This document shows, in pieces, positions 1 to 8,725 of a stretch of 64,000 nucleotides of DNA. The first letter of the stretch is position 1. The number at the start of each line of letters is the position of its first letter. The DNA is from SHWB01 sp050246875 (lineage in GTDB: Bacteria > Pseudomonadota > Alphaproteobacteria > UBA6615): positions 396,498-460,497 of the forward strand of contig JBFWVF010000002.1 in the NCBI GenBank assembly GCA_050246875.1, read 5' to 3'. The notes under the pieces were generated by a model, which did not search any database, was not told the DNA's origin, and saw nothing but the letters and a program-made list of their open reading frames with translations. Made by a program: the position numbers and the translations under genes.

Positions 1-650
1 GTACGCAGCAGAACGACCGATGCGCCGTCGGGCAGTCCGAGGTTCTCGGAAAAGCCCGCAAAGTAGTTCGGATCGATTTCGATGAAGATCGAGCCGACTT
101 CGCGGCCATCTGTCGTGAGGACGGGATGGCGTACGGGAATCAGGACGCGCCCGTTCACGGCGCGCGGCAGGCCTATGTGCGAGCGGACGACCCGGGTGGT
201 GTCTGTCTCGAAGTTGCGGGCGCTGTCGAGCGGGAACGTAGGGTCGGAGGTTGCGAGCATACGGCCCAGGGCGTCGCGCACCTCGATGACGATGAAGAGT
301 TCGGGATCCGCGGCCTGCTGTCGCGCCAGCAAGGTATCCAGCTCATCGCCGAGCTGATCGGAGCCAAGCTGGGTCTCGATGCTGACGACGAGATAGTCGA
401 GCCGCAACAGCGTCGAATGGGCCCATGCCTCGACCAGTTTGGTCAGGGTGGCCGTGCCGGCCCGCGCCGTGTCGCGCGCCATGTCGAACTGCTGTGACGT
501 CGACCAGGCGAAAAGGCCCCACAGGACCAGCAGGAGGGCGGCGACGCCGGCGACGAGGCCGCGGGCGAGCCGGCGGTTGAAGATCACCGCCTGAGCGGCG
601 CCGCGGCCCGAGGGCATCTGATCGACTTCGTCGCTGGTCTGCGCCGCCAC
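1..650 (-). CDS. Membrane sensor protein with extracytoplasmic PDC/Cache-like domain, partial
   Basis: The gene runs off the left edge, so only the first ~216 codons are visible. After a short cytoplasmic N-terminus there is one hydrophobic segment (about residues 31-48, LVAGVAALLLVLWGLFAW). An extracytoplasmic region follows with features typical of double-Cache (PDC) sensor domains: a long helix, then SIFIEIDPNYFAGF and the run GLPDGASVVLLR at the window edge. The output domain (kinase, GGDEF or other) is outside the window. Start chosen at GTG 650, just after the stop of the upstream gene; ATG at 617 is an in-frame alternative. It is probably co-transcribed with the gene ending at 662. Confidence 0.7.
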   Translation of the reverse strand, partial: MAAQTSDEVDQMPSGRGAAQAVIFNRRLARGLVAGVAALLLVLWGLFAWSTSQQFDMARDTARAGTATLTKLVEAWAHSTLLRLDYLVVSIETQLGSDQLGDELDTLLARQQAADPELFIVIEVRDALGRMLATSDPTFPLDSARNFETDTTRVVRSHIGLPRAVNGRVLIPVRHPVLTTDGREVGSIFIEIDPNYFAGFSENLGLPDGASVVLLR

Positions 651-661
651 GCGAGGCTGCT

Positions 662-1807
662 TCAGGATGACCGCCGGCGCGAGCCGGTGTCTGTGGGCGG
701 CAGCGTGTCTGATTCTGTGCCGCGCGCCGGGCGCCCCTGTGTTCCGGACCGGCTCGTCCATTGGATGCGCTTCACACCGCCGGCCTCGTCGCCGGCTTTC
801 TGCCAGTCGCGCGCGCGCGCGCGCCGCGGCGAGTTTGGCAACATCTGGCGCTCCCACTCGTCGATGGGCATGTAGCGCGGGGCGAGGAAGCGATAAGTCT
901 CCTGGAACATCTCAAGGATCGCCGGCCGGGCATCGAGGTCGAGGGCGGCCCAGCGCGCCTGCAGCGGCTCCCACGCCAGCAACCGCGTCCGCAGGTCGTC
1001 GCGGGCGGCCCGAATGGCGGCGACTGCGGTGTCCGTGGCGGCAAAGGCGTCGGGAACCGGAACGAGCGCTTCGAAGGCAGCGAACGCGCTATTGAGGTCT
1101 CGCCGGGCCTCGCGCATCAGGCGCAGCACCGGTCCGACGAGATCCTCATAGTCGTGGCTGCGGCGAAGCAGACGACCGGCCGCGCCCATGCGGCGGTCGA
1201 GGTTGGCCCGGTCCTCTCGGGTTTCCGCCAGCGCCTCGATGGCAGCCAGTTCATTGGCCAGGGTCGCCAGCGCGTCGCGCAGTGCGTCGCTGCCGCCCTC
1301 GAGCCCGAGCGCGGCGGCAGCGGCATCGACAGCGACCGCTTCGGCGACGGCCGGCACGGCTCCAGGCGCAGCCGATGGAGCATGCCAGGCGACGATCCGG
1401 TCGGCCAGCCGGTTGGCTGCCGCGGCACGATGCCTGTCATCCACCGGCCAGGACGCTTCGCCGGTCAGCAATTCGAGCGGGACGGGGTCTCCGGCGCGAA
1501 GGGCGCGTACGAACCGCAGGGATTCGGCGACGGTGTCGAGCATGACGTCGTCGCGTGATCCGGTCACGATGCCGAATTCGCGCCGTATCGCCGGCAACCG
1601 CAGCAGTACCTCGCGGTCTCCGATTTCGCAGACGAATACAGGCAGCGCGTCGGCCGCATCGGACAGGCGGAAATAGGCGCCGTCCATAGCGGCAAAGAGG
1701 CGATGCTCGAAGGCAATTACCGGAGCGCCGGTCGCCGGCTTCGCGTCAGGCGGACTCGTCCGGCGCTCGACCGGCTCATTTTCCATGGGTACCGCCGCGT
1801 CATCCAT
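662..1807 (-). CDS. Conserved-looking protein of unknown function
   Basis: A 381-residue soluble protein with no signal peptide or membrane segment. I do not recognise a family. Residues ~30-110 look like a compact alpha/beta domain (VFVCEIGDREVLLRLPAIRREFG). The middle is alanine-rich and helical, and the C-terminal third contains AILEMFQETYRFLAPRYMPIDEWERQMLP before a basic, probably disordered tail. The ATG at 1807 is chosen; a second in-frame ATG lies seven codons on. The stop is 12 bases before the start of the membrane sensor gene, so the two are likely one operon. The intergenic region upstream (1808-1992) is shared with the divergent histidine kinase. Confidence 0.55.
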   Translation of the reverse strand: MDDAAVPMENEPVERRTSPPDAKPATGAPVIAFEHRLFAAMDGAYFRLSDAADALPVFVCEIGDREVLLRLPAIRREFGIVTGSRDDVMLDTVAESLRFVRALRAGDPVPLELLTGEASWPVDDRHRAAAANRLADRIVAWHAPSAAPGAVPAVAEAVAVDAAAAALGLEGGSDALRDALATLANELAAIEALAETREDRANLDRRMGAAGRLLRRSHDYEDLVGPVLRLMREARRDLNSAFAAFEALVPVPDAFAATDTAVAAIRAARDDLRTRLLAWEPLQARWAALDLDARPAILEMFQETYRFLAPRYMPIDEWERQMLPNSPRRARARDWQKAGDEAGGVKRIQWTSRSGTQGRPARGTESDTLPPTDTGSRRRSS

Positions 1808-1992
1808 GGCAGGAATGCCCCACTCTCAACTTGCGGCGTACGCCAAGCCGGATCGCACATCGGCTGTCGACGCTGGGCGGACTGCAGCATGCCGACCGTT
1901 GTCAGACGGTTAACACCGTTGTGGAAAACGCTTCCTTAACCGCTGCTGCATAGGCTCGCGCCGGAGAGGCTTGTCCTTCAGCCGGAGCGAAA

Positions 1993-4389
1993 GTGGCCAG
2001 GAACCGCCCGAGTGCACCAGCGCGTCGCCGGCGCTCTCCGGCCCCGGCCGGAGCACGGCCAGCGGCGCAACTGGATGACGCGATCGAGGCGCTGCCCGAC
2101 GGGTTCGTGCTGTACGACCGGAATGATCGCCTGGTCGTCTGCAACCGCCGTTACCGCGACTTCTATGATCATCCGCCGCCCGCGGTCGACATCGTCGGCA
2201 TGACCTACGAGGCGATCGTCCGGCAAGGCGTCGATGCTGGTCTCTTCGCGCCCATGCACGCGGGCACGGACGCGGAGAGCTTCATCGCCGGCATGGTCGA
2301 ACGTCATCGTGCGGCAACCGGGGAGCCGGTCGAACTCCAACTGGCCAACGGCCGCTGGCTACGTGTCAGCGAACGGCGGACGGCCGACGGCGGCATCGTC
2401 GGCATCCGTACCGACATTACCCAGCAGAAGCACAGGCACGCGGAACTCGAGGCGACCGTCGCCGCGCTCGAAGAAGCGCGCGGCGAATTGCGGACCCGTG
2501 GCCGGCGCATTGCCCGCCTGGCGCGCGCGCATCGGCATGAGAAGGCCCGAGCGGAAGAAGCGGCGCGCATAAAGTCCGAGTTTCTCGCCACGGTCAGTCA
2601 TGAAATTCGCACGCCGATGAACGGTATACTCGGCATGACCGAGTTGCTCCTCGGCAGCCGCCTCGACGACGAGCAGCGCCGTCACGCGCTCGCTGTGCAG
2701 CAGTCGGGCGAGGCGCTGCTGGCTCTGATAAACGATATCCTCGACCTGTCGCGCCTCGAGGCGCGGCAAATGAAGATCGAATGCATGGCCTTCGATCCCG
2801 CCGACTGTCTCGGCGGGGTTGTCTTTCTCTTTGCCCCGCATGCCCAGGCCAAGGGACTCGATATCGCCGTGACCGTCGATCCGGCCGTGCCGCGCGAGGT
2901 CCGGGGCGACCCGAATCGCTTGCGTCAGGTCCTGCTCAACCTCGTCAGCAATGCCGTCAAGTTCACCGAGCGTGGCGGGATCGACATCCATCTTGCGGTC
3001 CGGCCCGGTCCGGCTGGGCGGCTGATCCTCGCCTGCAGTGTGCGCGATACGGGTATCGGCATAGCGGCGGACGTCCGGGCGCGCCTTTTCGAGCGCTTCG
3101 TGCAGGCGGACTCCTCGACGTCGCGCCGCTATGGCGGTACCGGTCTGGGGCTGGCGATCTCGCGCGAACTCGTGACGCTGATGGACGGTGCCATCGATGT
3201 CGAGAGTGCGATCGGCGTCGGCAGCACTTTCACATTCACCATCATGGTTGACGGGGCGGCGGCACGGGCCGGGGCTCCGCCGCTCGATGGCCTTCGGGCA
3301 GCGCTGCTCGTCGGCCGCGAACAATCATGCGCGGCATTGGCCAGCCAGCTCGCGGCCTGGGGCGCGGACGTCGAGACATGGGCGCCGCCCGGGCCACCGG
3401 CGGCGCAACTTGCGCGCTCCGCGCCCGACATCGTGCTCGCCGACATCGAACTGCTGGCGGGCCCGACGGCGGGTGCCGCCGCCGCGGCCGCCACGGGCGC
3501 GCGGCTGATCGTGCTGACCGCCGCGCCCGACCGCGTCGGCAGACGTCCGGGTTGGCCGCCTGGCGCCGTCGCGGTGTCGCGCCCGACCATGCCGCCGGCG
3601 CTCCTCGACGCGATCCTTGCGCCGCCGCCGTCCGGAGCTGCCCCAGGGCCGGCGCGTGCCATGTCGATCCTGCTCGCCGACGACAACCTCGTGAACCGGC
3701 GTCTCGGGGAGGCCCTGCTCAGCCGGGCGGGCCATCGCATCGACGTCGTCGCGGATGGCGCGGCTGCCGTCGCCGCCGTCTATCACGGGGCCTACAACGT
3801 GGTGCTGATGGACATTCAGATGCCGGTACTCGACGGCCTCGCTGCGACGCGGCGCATCCGTGCCTTGTCCGGGCCATGCGCGCGAGTGCCGATCGTCGCG
3901 CTGACGGCCGGCACGCTCGCCGTCGACCGCGAGGCGGCGCTCGCCGCTGGCATGGATGACTACGTCGCCAAGCCGTTCGACTGCCGCACCCTGCTCGCCG
4001 CAATCGAGCGCTGGCGTCCTGCGGTCGACACTGCCGACGCGAACCCCGCGCCGGTCCTCGATCAGACGGCGCTTGCCGACCTTGAATCCGTGCTCGGCAT
4101 GGGACGTACGGGGCAGTTGCTCGCCACGGCAGTCTCCGGCGCCCGCGTCGAACTCGATCGCGTGCGCGCCGCACTCGATGCCGCCGATCTGGCTGGCGCC
4201 GGCAAGGCAGCGCACGATCTTGCAGGCTGCCTTGCCAGTGTCGGCGCGTGCCGTGGCCATGCCGCCGCCCTGGCGCTCGAAGCAGCGTGTCGCGATGGTG
4301 ATGCTCGCCGTGCGCGGCCGCTGGGGTCGGCCCTTGCGCGGGCCGCCGAGGAAGCGATGGCGGCGCTGGCGCCGCGTTGCGCGGCGTGA
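1993..4389 (+). CDS. Cytoplasmic hybrid sensor histidine kinase (PAS-HisKA-HATPase-REC-REC-Hpt)
   Basis: 798 residues, no membrane segment. Order: basic N-terminus; PAS domain (~26-145) beginning AIEALPDGFVLYDRNDRLVV; coiled linker; HisKA with the H-box VSHEIRTPMNG (phospho-acceptor His203); HATPase with N box NLVSNAVKFT and G boxes DTGIGI and GGTGLGLAI; a receiver-like domain around 430-530 that lacks a convincing phospho-site; an intact receiver from ~557 (LLADDN, LMDIQMP with Asp607, Lys in VAKPF); and an Hpt domain with His741 in AAHDLAG. This is the architecture of a multistep phosphorelay kinase. GTG start chosen because GGAG lies just upstream. The small receiver gene that follows is a possible partner; the signal is unknown. 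Confidence 0.9.
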   Translation: MARNRPSAPARRRRSPAPAGARPAAQLDDAIEALPDGFVLYDRNDRLVVCNRRYRDFYDHPPPAVDIVGMTYEAIVRQGVDAGLFAPMHAGTDAESFIAGMVERHRAATGEPVELQLANGRWLRVSERRTADGGIVGIRTDITQQKHRHAELEATVAALEEARGELRTRGRRIARLARAHRHEKARAEEAARIKSEFLATVSHEIRTPMNGILGMTELLLGSRLDDEQRRHALAVQQSGEALLALINDILDLSRLEARQMKIECMAFDPADCLGGVVFLFAPHAQAKGLDIAVTVDPAVPREVRGDPNRLRQVLLNLVSNAVKFTERGGIDIHLAVRPGPAGRLILACSVRDTGIGIAADVRARLFERFVQADSSTSRRYGGTGLGLAISRELVTLMDGAIDVESAIGVGSTFTFTIMVDGAAARAGAPPLDGLRAALLVGREQSCAALASQLAAWGADVETWAPPGPPAAQLARSAPDIVLADIELLAGPTAGAAAAAATGARLIVLTAAPDRVGRRPGWPPGAVAVSRPTMPPALLDAILAPPPSGAAPGPARAMSILLADDNLVNRRLGEALLSRAGHRIDVVADGAAAVAAVYHGAYNVVLMDIQMPVLDGLAATRRIRALSGPCARVPIVALTAGTLAVDREAALAAGMDDYVAKPFDCRTLLAAIERWRPAVDTADANPAPVLDQTALADLESVLGMGRTGQLLATAVSGARVELDRVRAALDAADLAGAGKAAHDLAGCLASVGACRGHAAALALEAACRDGDARRARPLGSALARAAEEAMAALAPRCAA

Positions 4390-4516
4390 CCGGAAGAAAC
4401 GTCTAGAATGCCGTTCACCTTGTCTGGCGGACGGCGCGACCGGGTATTATGGTGTGTCCGCGCGGGTGCTTCGCGCGAGTGGCATGTTCCGGCCGTGTGC
4501 ACGGAGTGGGGGCAGC

Positions 4517-4978
4517 ATGGTCGCGGGCCTCGAGTTGATGCAGGTCTTGCTGGTCGATGACAACAGGCACACGCGCCGCCTGGTGCGCGCTGTTCTTGGA
4601 ACTGTCGGAATCGAGCAGGTACTGGAGGCTTCGGACGGCCAGGAGGCGTTCGACCTGTTCTGCCACAACGGCATCGACCTGATCGTCACCGACTGGGAGA
4701 TGACGCGGCTCGATGGCCTGACCTTCGTCAATCTCGTACGCAGTTCGCCGCAGTCGCCGCGGCCCGACGTGCCGATCCTGATGCTGACCAGCCATGCCCG
4801 GATGGAACGCGTTCGCCAGGCGCGCGAAGCTGGCATCGACGGCTTCGTGGTCAAACCGTTTTCGGCCCGCACGCTCCTCGAGAAGATCCTTTCCGTAACC
4901 CGCGGCGCCGTCGACGCCATGCGCGACGCGGACGAGGACTCGGCACTCAGTTCGTCGCAAACACAGCCACGTGCCTGA
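4517..4978 (+). CDS. Single-domain response regulator (CheY-like)
   Basis: 153 residues, essentially one receiver domain: acidic pair Asp14/Asp15 in VLLVDDN, phospho-acceptor Asp59 in IVTDWEM, Thr/Ser switch in MLTSHA and the conserved Lys in VVKPF. No output domain follows, only a short acidic tail. It sits 127 bases after the hybrid kinase on the same strand, so a role as a diffusible phosphorelay partner is a reasonable inference. The longer open frame upstream is a shadow of the kinase gene; ATG 4517 fits the domain start. The 3' end overlaps the convergent hydrolase gene by 32 bases. Confidence 0.85.
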   Translation: MVAGLELMQVLLVDDNRHTRRLVRAVLGTVGIEQVLEASDGQEAFDLFCHNGIDLIVTDWEMTRLDGLTFVNLVRSSPQSPRPDVPILMLTSHARMERVRQAREAGIDGFVVKPFSARTLLEKILSVTRGAVDAMRDADEDSALSSSQTQPRA

Positions 4979-5726
4979 CGAAAGCCTCGGGGGCCTGCAC
5001 CTGCGGGCAGTGGCCACAGTCGTCGATCTCGATCAACGCGGCACCGGGTATCAGGTCCACCAGCGCGTGTGACATCGCCGGCGGCGTGGTCTGGTCGTCC
5101 TTGCCGACCATCACCAGGGTCGGATTGCGAACTGATGGCAGGGCGCCGGTCAGTTCGACCGCCGCGATGGCCCGCGCCGCCAGGGCGAACAGGCGGGGAT
5201 CGGCGCCGGCCAGGCACGCCTTGCGGGTCGCCACCGCATCTGGATGCGCGGCGATCCAGTCCGGCGGGAACATGCGCGCCACGGCCGCGTCGAGCACCGC
5301 GGTCATGCCCTCGCGCTCGGCCCGGTCGGCCAGCGCGCGCAATGCGGCCTTGCCCGCCGGCGGAAAGGCCGGCCCGGTGTCGACCAGCAGCAGACGGCCG
5401 AACCGCCCGCCATGACGGACGGCGAGCGCGCCGGCGACGAAACCGCCGAGGCCATTGCCCAGCACAGCCGTGTCGGATGGCAGCGCGAGCGCGTCCATCA
5501 TGGCGGCAACCCGGTCGGCGAAATCCTCGATCGAGTGTCCCGCGGGGCCGGTCAGGCCATAGCCTGGCAGGTTCGGCGCGGTGACGGTGAAACGGGCGGC
5601 CAGCGCGGGTAACACCGTGGCGAAGGCGTCGCGATCGGCCAGAAGCGAATGCAACAGCAGCAGATGCCGCCCGTTGCCGGTCTGCGCGACGTCGAAGCCT
5701 GCAACGATCCGTCCTGCCGGGTTCAT
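4947..5726 (-). CDS. Alpha/beta hydrolase-fold protein lacking the nucleophile serine
   Basis: 259 residues with a full-length alpha/beta hydrolase fold of the enol-lactonase/MhpC type: oxyanion-strand region LLLLHSLLADRDAF, PNLPGYGLTG, the elbow, the acid in VMVGKDD (Asp210/211) and His239 in DDCGHCPQ. At the nucleophile elbow the usual G-x-S-x-G-G reads GNGLGG: residue 92 is Gly (codon GGC, 5451-5453) instead of Ser. Acid and base are kept, so the loss may be recent (one base from AGC) or the protein may be a non-hydrolytic relative. Its 3' end overlaps the receiver gene tail-to-tail. Confidence 0.8.
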   Translation of the reverse strand: MNPAGRIVAGFDVAQTGNGRHLLLLHSLLADRDAFATVLPALAARFTVTAPNLPGYGLTGPAGHSIEDFADRVAAMMDALALPSDTAVLGNGLGGFVAGALAVRHGGRFGRLLLVDTGPAFPPAGKAALRALADRAEREGMTAVLDAAVARMFPPDWIAAHPDAVATRKACLAGADPRLFALAARAIAAVELTGALPSVRNPTLVMVGKDDQTTPPAMSHALVDLIPGAALIEIDDCGHCPQVQAPEAFVRHVAVFATN

Positions 5727-6162
5727 GCGTCCTCGTCAGCAAGTTCGGGTGAAGACGGCGATGGGGTGGGCGGACAGCCGCCGCCAGTCCATCGTTTACA
5801 TCACGTGACGATATTCCCTATGCTTCGTTCCGGGGTAGCTGATTGACGGAAGCAACGGTCCAGAGAAACCGATAATCCGCTTGTCAGGCACGGGGAGGTC
5901 CGATGCCGAATCGTCGCACGGACGAAGGCCAGGGTTTCGGCCGTCCACACGTGATCGACGTATCCGGTGCGCCGGCGCGCAGGTTTGCGGCTGGCCCGGG
6001 GTCTGCCCATCGTTGTTCGTCCAGTAACCGTAGCGTATCGCAGGGAACGGTGGCGTTCGCGCCAGCCGTCCGTCTGCCGTCGCGTTAGGTGCGGGGATGC
6101 CGGGCGGGCAACCGTCCGCCCGGCTTGAACACGACAACGACCGAAGTCGGGAGGACACGAAC
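5727..6162 (+). other. Intergenic region upstream of the sugar ABC operon
   Basis: A 436-bp stretch without a recognisable gene. It holds a TCACGTGA palindrome at 5801-5808 in a locally AT-richer stretch (possible operator or divergent promoter zone), a 61-codon open frame 5903-6088 preceded by GGGGAGG but without any recognisable domain, and a perfect hairpin at 6099-6124. I could not identify a confident -35/-10 pair. Confidence 0.4.
6099..6124 (+). promoter_or_regulatory. Hairpin in the leader of the ABC operon
   Basis: Nine-base perfect arms GCCGGGCGG and CCGCCCGGC separated by eight bases, ending about 26 bases before the ribosome-binding site of the substrate-binding protein gene. There is no T-run, so it is more likely an operator or mRNA structure than a terminator. 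Confidence 0.4.
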
Positions 6163-7623
6163 ATGACGGAAAGGACGCCGCGCGTCAGCCGACGCGCCGT
6201 ACTCGCGGGCGGTGCGACAGCCGCCACGCTCGCCGCGATGCCGCTGGGCGGCCGCGGCAGGGCTTTGGCTGCGACCGAGGAGGAGCGGATCATCGCCGCG
6301 GCCAAGAAGGCTGTGCCGCAGCCGATCGAGGTTGGCGGCATCATGTGGTCGAACTATCAGACTGCCGTCGCACCGGTCGCCAAGGAGTTCGCGGCCGCGA
6401 CCGGCATCTCGATGACCAAGCTGCAGGACATCAGCACGTTCGACATCCCGCAACGTGCCATGGCCGAGGCCCTGTCGAAGTCGCCCGAGTTCGACTTCTT
6501 CCATCTCGATTCCAACATGATCCCGTCGCTCGCGTCGGCCGGCCTTATCGAGCCACTCGACGAGTACATGGCGGCGGCGGATTTCAAGCTGGATGCTGTT
6601 GGCTTGTACGGCAAGTTCACGAGTTACAAGGACAAGACCTACGGCATGATGACGGACGGCAACGTCCACGTGCAGTTCATCCGCAGGGATCTGTTCGAGA
6701 ATCCGGACGAGCAGAAGCGATATGCCGACAAGAATGGCAAGGCCATGGCCTGGCCGGAAACCTGGGAAGACGAACTCGCCCTCTACAAGTGGTTCCACCG
6801 GCCGGATCAGAACATCTGGGCGTCCGGCAGCCTGCGCGACCGCGGCTCGTCCATCGCCTGGTTCTACATGTACCTCTACAGCGCCGGCGGCTTCCCGTTC
6901 ACCGACGACATGGAACCGAACATCAACACACCCCAGGGCGAATACGCGGTGCAGACCTTCGTGAACCTGAAGGAGGTATCGCACCCCGAGGCGCCGGGCT
7001 GGGGCACGCCGCAGATGATTCCGCGCATCGTCGCCGGCAATACCTTCGGGCAGCAGTACTGGGACGGCACGATCGCCCTGGCCGAGAATCCGGACAAGTC
7101 AAAGACGACCGGCAAGTGGCTGTACGGCGCCGTTCCGGGCTCGCGCTTCTCCGGCAAGCTGATCAAGCGGTCGATCTCGGCGCCGAGCGTGTCGATCGTC
7201 GTCAACCGCTACAGCCCGCGCAAGGTACCGATGGCCTACCTCGCCATGTATCTCGCCACCGGCAAGAACAGCACGCTCATCACCGGCGATCCGGTGAACA
7301 CGTTCCACGATCCGTGGCACGTCGAGCACTTCAAGCCGGGCTCGCTCACCGAGAAAACCTATACGGTCGCTGGGCTCAATGCGATCAAGAAGAACCTCGA
7401 GATCGTCACGCCGCCGATCTACCTGACGGGCCTTCTCGAATTCGAGACGGAAGTGAAGCGCAACATTTCCGAGGCCTATGTTGGTGACAAGAACGCCAAG
7501 CAGGCGGTGAAGGACATCGAGGACGGCTGGTCACGCACCATCCGCCGCATCGGCAAGCGCAAGCTGCAGGAAGAGCTGGCGACCTACAAGTCGCTCTTTC
7601 CCAAGGTCGATGTCCCGAGCTGA
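6163..7623 (+). CDS. ABC sugar transporter, periplasmic substrate-binding protein (family 1, TAT-exported)
   Basis: 486 residues. The N-terminus has a twin-arginine signal (SRRAVLAGGATAATLAAMPL, then a stretch ending ALAA) and no lipobox. The mature part has the length and layout of CUT1 extracellular solute-binding proteins, including GIMWSNYQTAV near the start and the hinge-region pattern FGQQYWDGTIALAE. It should bind a sugar, sugar alcohol or oligosaccharide in the periplasm and deliver it to the two permeases downstream; the exact ligand cannot be read. The start is ATG 6163, preceded by GGGAGG; an upstream in-frame ATG at 6097 lies before the leader hairpin and has no such site. First gene of a four-gene operon. 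Confidence 0.9.
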   Translation: MTERTPRVSRRAVLAGGATAATLAAMPLGGRGRALAATEEERIIAAAKKAVPQPIEVGGIMWSNYQTAVAPVAKEFAAATGISMTKLQDISTFDIPQRAMAEALSKSPEFDFFHLDSNMIPSLASAGLIEPLDEYMAAADFKLDAVGLYGKFTSYKDKTYGMMTDGNVHVQFIRRDLFENPDEQKRYADKNGKAMAWPETWEDELALYKWFHRPDQNIWASGSLRDRGSSIAWFYMYLYSAGGFPFTDDMEPNINTPQGEYAVQTFVNLKEVSHPEAPGWGTPQMIPRIVAGNTFGQQYWDGTIALAENPDKSKTTGKWLYGAVPGSRFSGKLIKRSISAPSVSIVVNRYSPRKVPMAYLAMYLATGKNSTLITGDPVNTFHDPWHVEHFKPGSLTEKTYTVAGLNAIKKNLEIVTPPIYLTGLLEFETEVKRNISEAYVGDKNAKQAVKDIEDGWSRTIRRIGKRKLQEELATYKSLFPKVDVPS

Positions 7624-7661
7624 TCGTCCGACCTGACGCATCGCACCTGACGCAGAGGTGC

Positions 7662-7687
7662 CCCGGAACGCCATATGGCGTTCCGGG
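7662..7687 (+). promoter_or_regulatory. Perfect 26-bp palindrome between binding-protein and permease genes
   Basis: Two 13-base arms, CCCGGAACGCCAT and its exact complement, meet without a loop. It is 38 bases after the binding-protein stop and 21 bases before the permease start. In importer operons such a hairpin often stabilises the 5' mRNA or reduces read-through, so that more binding protein than permease is made. That role is inferred. Confidence 0.6.
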
Positions 7688-7708
7688 CGCCCTCGGGGAC
7701 GGCACGAC

Positions 7709-8716
7709 ATGACCTCAGCATCAGCCCGCGCGGAAGGCGAGGCGCCGGGCAGCCGGCGGGAGATGACGAGGGCGCGCGGTATCAGGCGGTTCAAGAGGAT
7801 CGTGCTGACGCCGATGGGCGTTCTGATCTTCTTCATCCTGACGCCGGCGTTCCTGCTGCAGCTCTACTTCTCGCTCAACCAGTTCTCGATCTTCTCGGCC
7901 GGCGACAACCCGACGTTCATGTCCTACTTCGAGGCGTCCGAATGGGTCGGCCTCGAACTCTACGAGGCGGTTCTCACCGACGACAAGTTCGGCGCCGCGA
8001 TCATTCGCTCGCTGCTGTTCTCGATCGGCGCGACGCTGGGCTGTTTCGTCCTCGGCTTCGGCCTCGCCCTGCTGATGTACCGGCCGTTTCGCGGCCAGGC
8101 CTTCTACTACGTGTTCTTCATCCTGCCGATGCTCACCGTGCCGATCGTCATCGCCTATACCGGCGAAATGCTGCTGTACCAGAACGGTCCCATCAACGAC
8201 ATCCTCAGCCGGATCACAGGCCTGCGCGTCGACGCGCAGTTTCTCTACAAGCAGGAGATCGCGCTGACGACGATCATGCTGATGGAGATCTGGAACTGGA
8301 CCCCCTTCAGCTTCATCATCATGATGGCCGGCCTCGCATCGCTGCCCAAGGAGCCGCAGGAAGCGGCGCAGATTCTCGGTGCGAGCAAGCTGCGCATCTT
8401 CTGGGAAGTGCAATTGCCGCTGCTGCGGCCGGTCATCCTGCTGGCGCTGATCCTGCGCTTTCTCGAATCGATGGCCGAGTTTCCCAAGACCTATGGCCTG
8501 CTGCAGGGCGGACCGGGCTCCGCCACCGAGACCCTGCCGGTCTACATTTTCCTGAACACCTGGCAGTACTTCGACATCTCGTACGGTGCGGCGCTGTCTT
8601 ACGTCACGCTGCTGCTGATGATCGTGATCGTGTACGGCGCGATCTGGCTGTTGCGGCGCGAGAAGAGGAATCTCGACGCCATGTACTCGCAGCGCGCCGC
8701 CGAGCGCGCGTCGTAG
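7709..8716 (+). CDS. ABC sugar transporter permease, MalF/UgpA type
   Basis: 335-residue inner-membrane protein with about six transmembrane segments, starting with GVLIFFILTPAFLLQLYFSL. The cytoplasmic EAA loop that docks on the ATPase is clear: EAAQILGASKLRIFWEVQLP. Typical CUT1 first permease. The start at ATG 7709 has a GGGGAC-like site; an ATG 51 bases upstream lies inside the palindrome and is less likely. It pairs with the next gene, whose ATG follows after nine bases. Confidence 0.9.
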   Translation: MTSASARAEGEAPGSRREMTRARGIRRFKRIVLTPMGVLIFFILTPAFLLQLYFSLNQFSIFSAGDNPTFMSYFEASEWVGLELYEAVLTDDKFGAAIIRSLLFSIGATLGCFVLGFGLALLMYRPFRGQAFYYVFFILPMLTVPIVIAYTGEMLLYQNGPINDILSRITGLRVDAQFLYKQEIALTTIMLMEIWNWTPFSFIIMMAGLASLPKEPQEAAQILGASKLRIFWEVQLPLLRPVILLALILRFLESMAEFPKTYGLLQGGPGSATETLPVYIFLNTWQYFDISYGAALSYVTLLLMIVIVYGAIWLLRREKRNLDAMYSQRAAERAS

Positions 8717-8725
8717 GAGGCCCGG

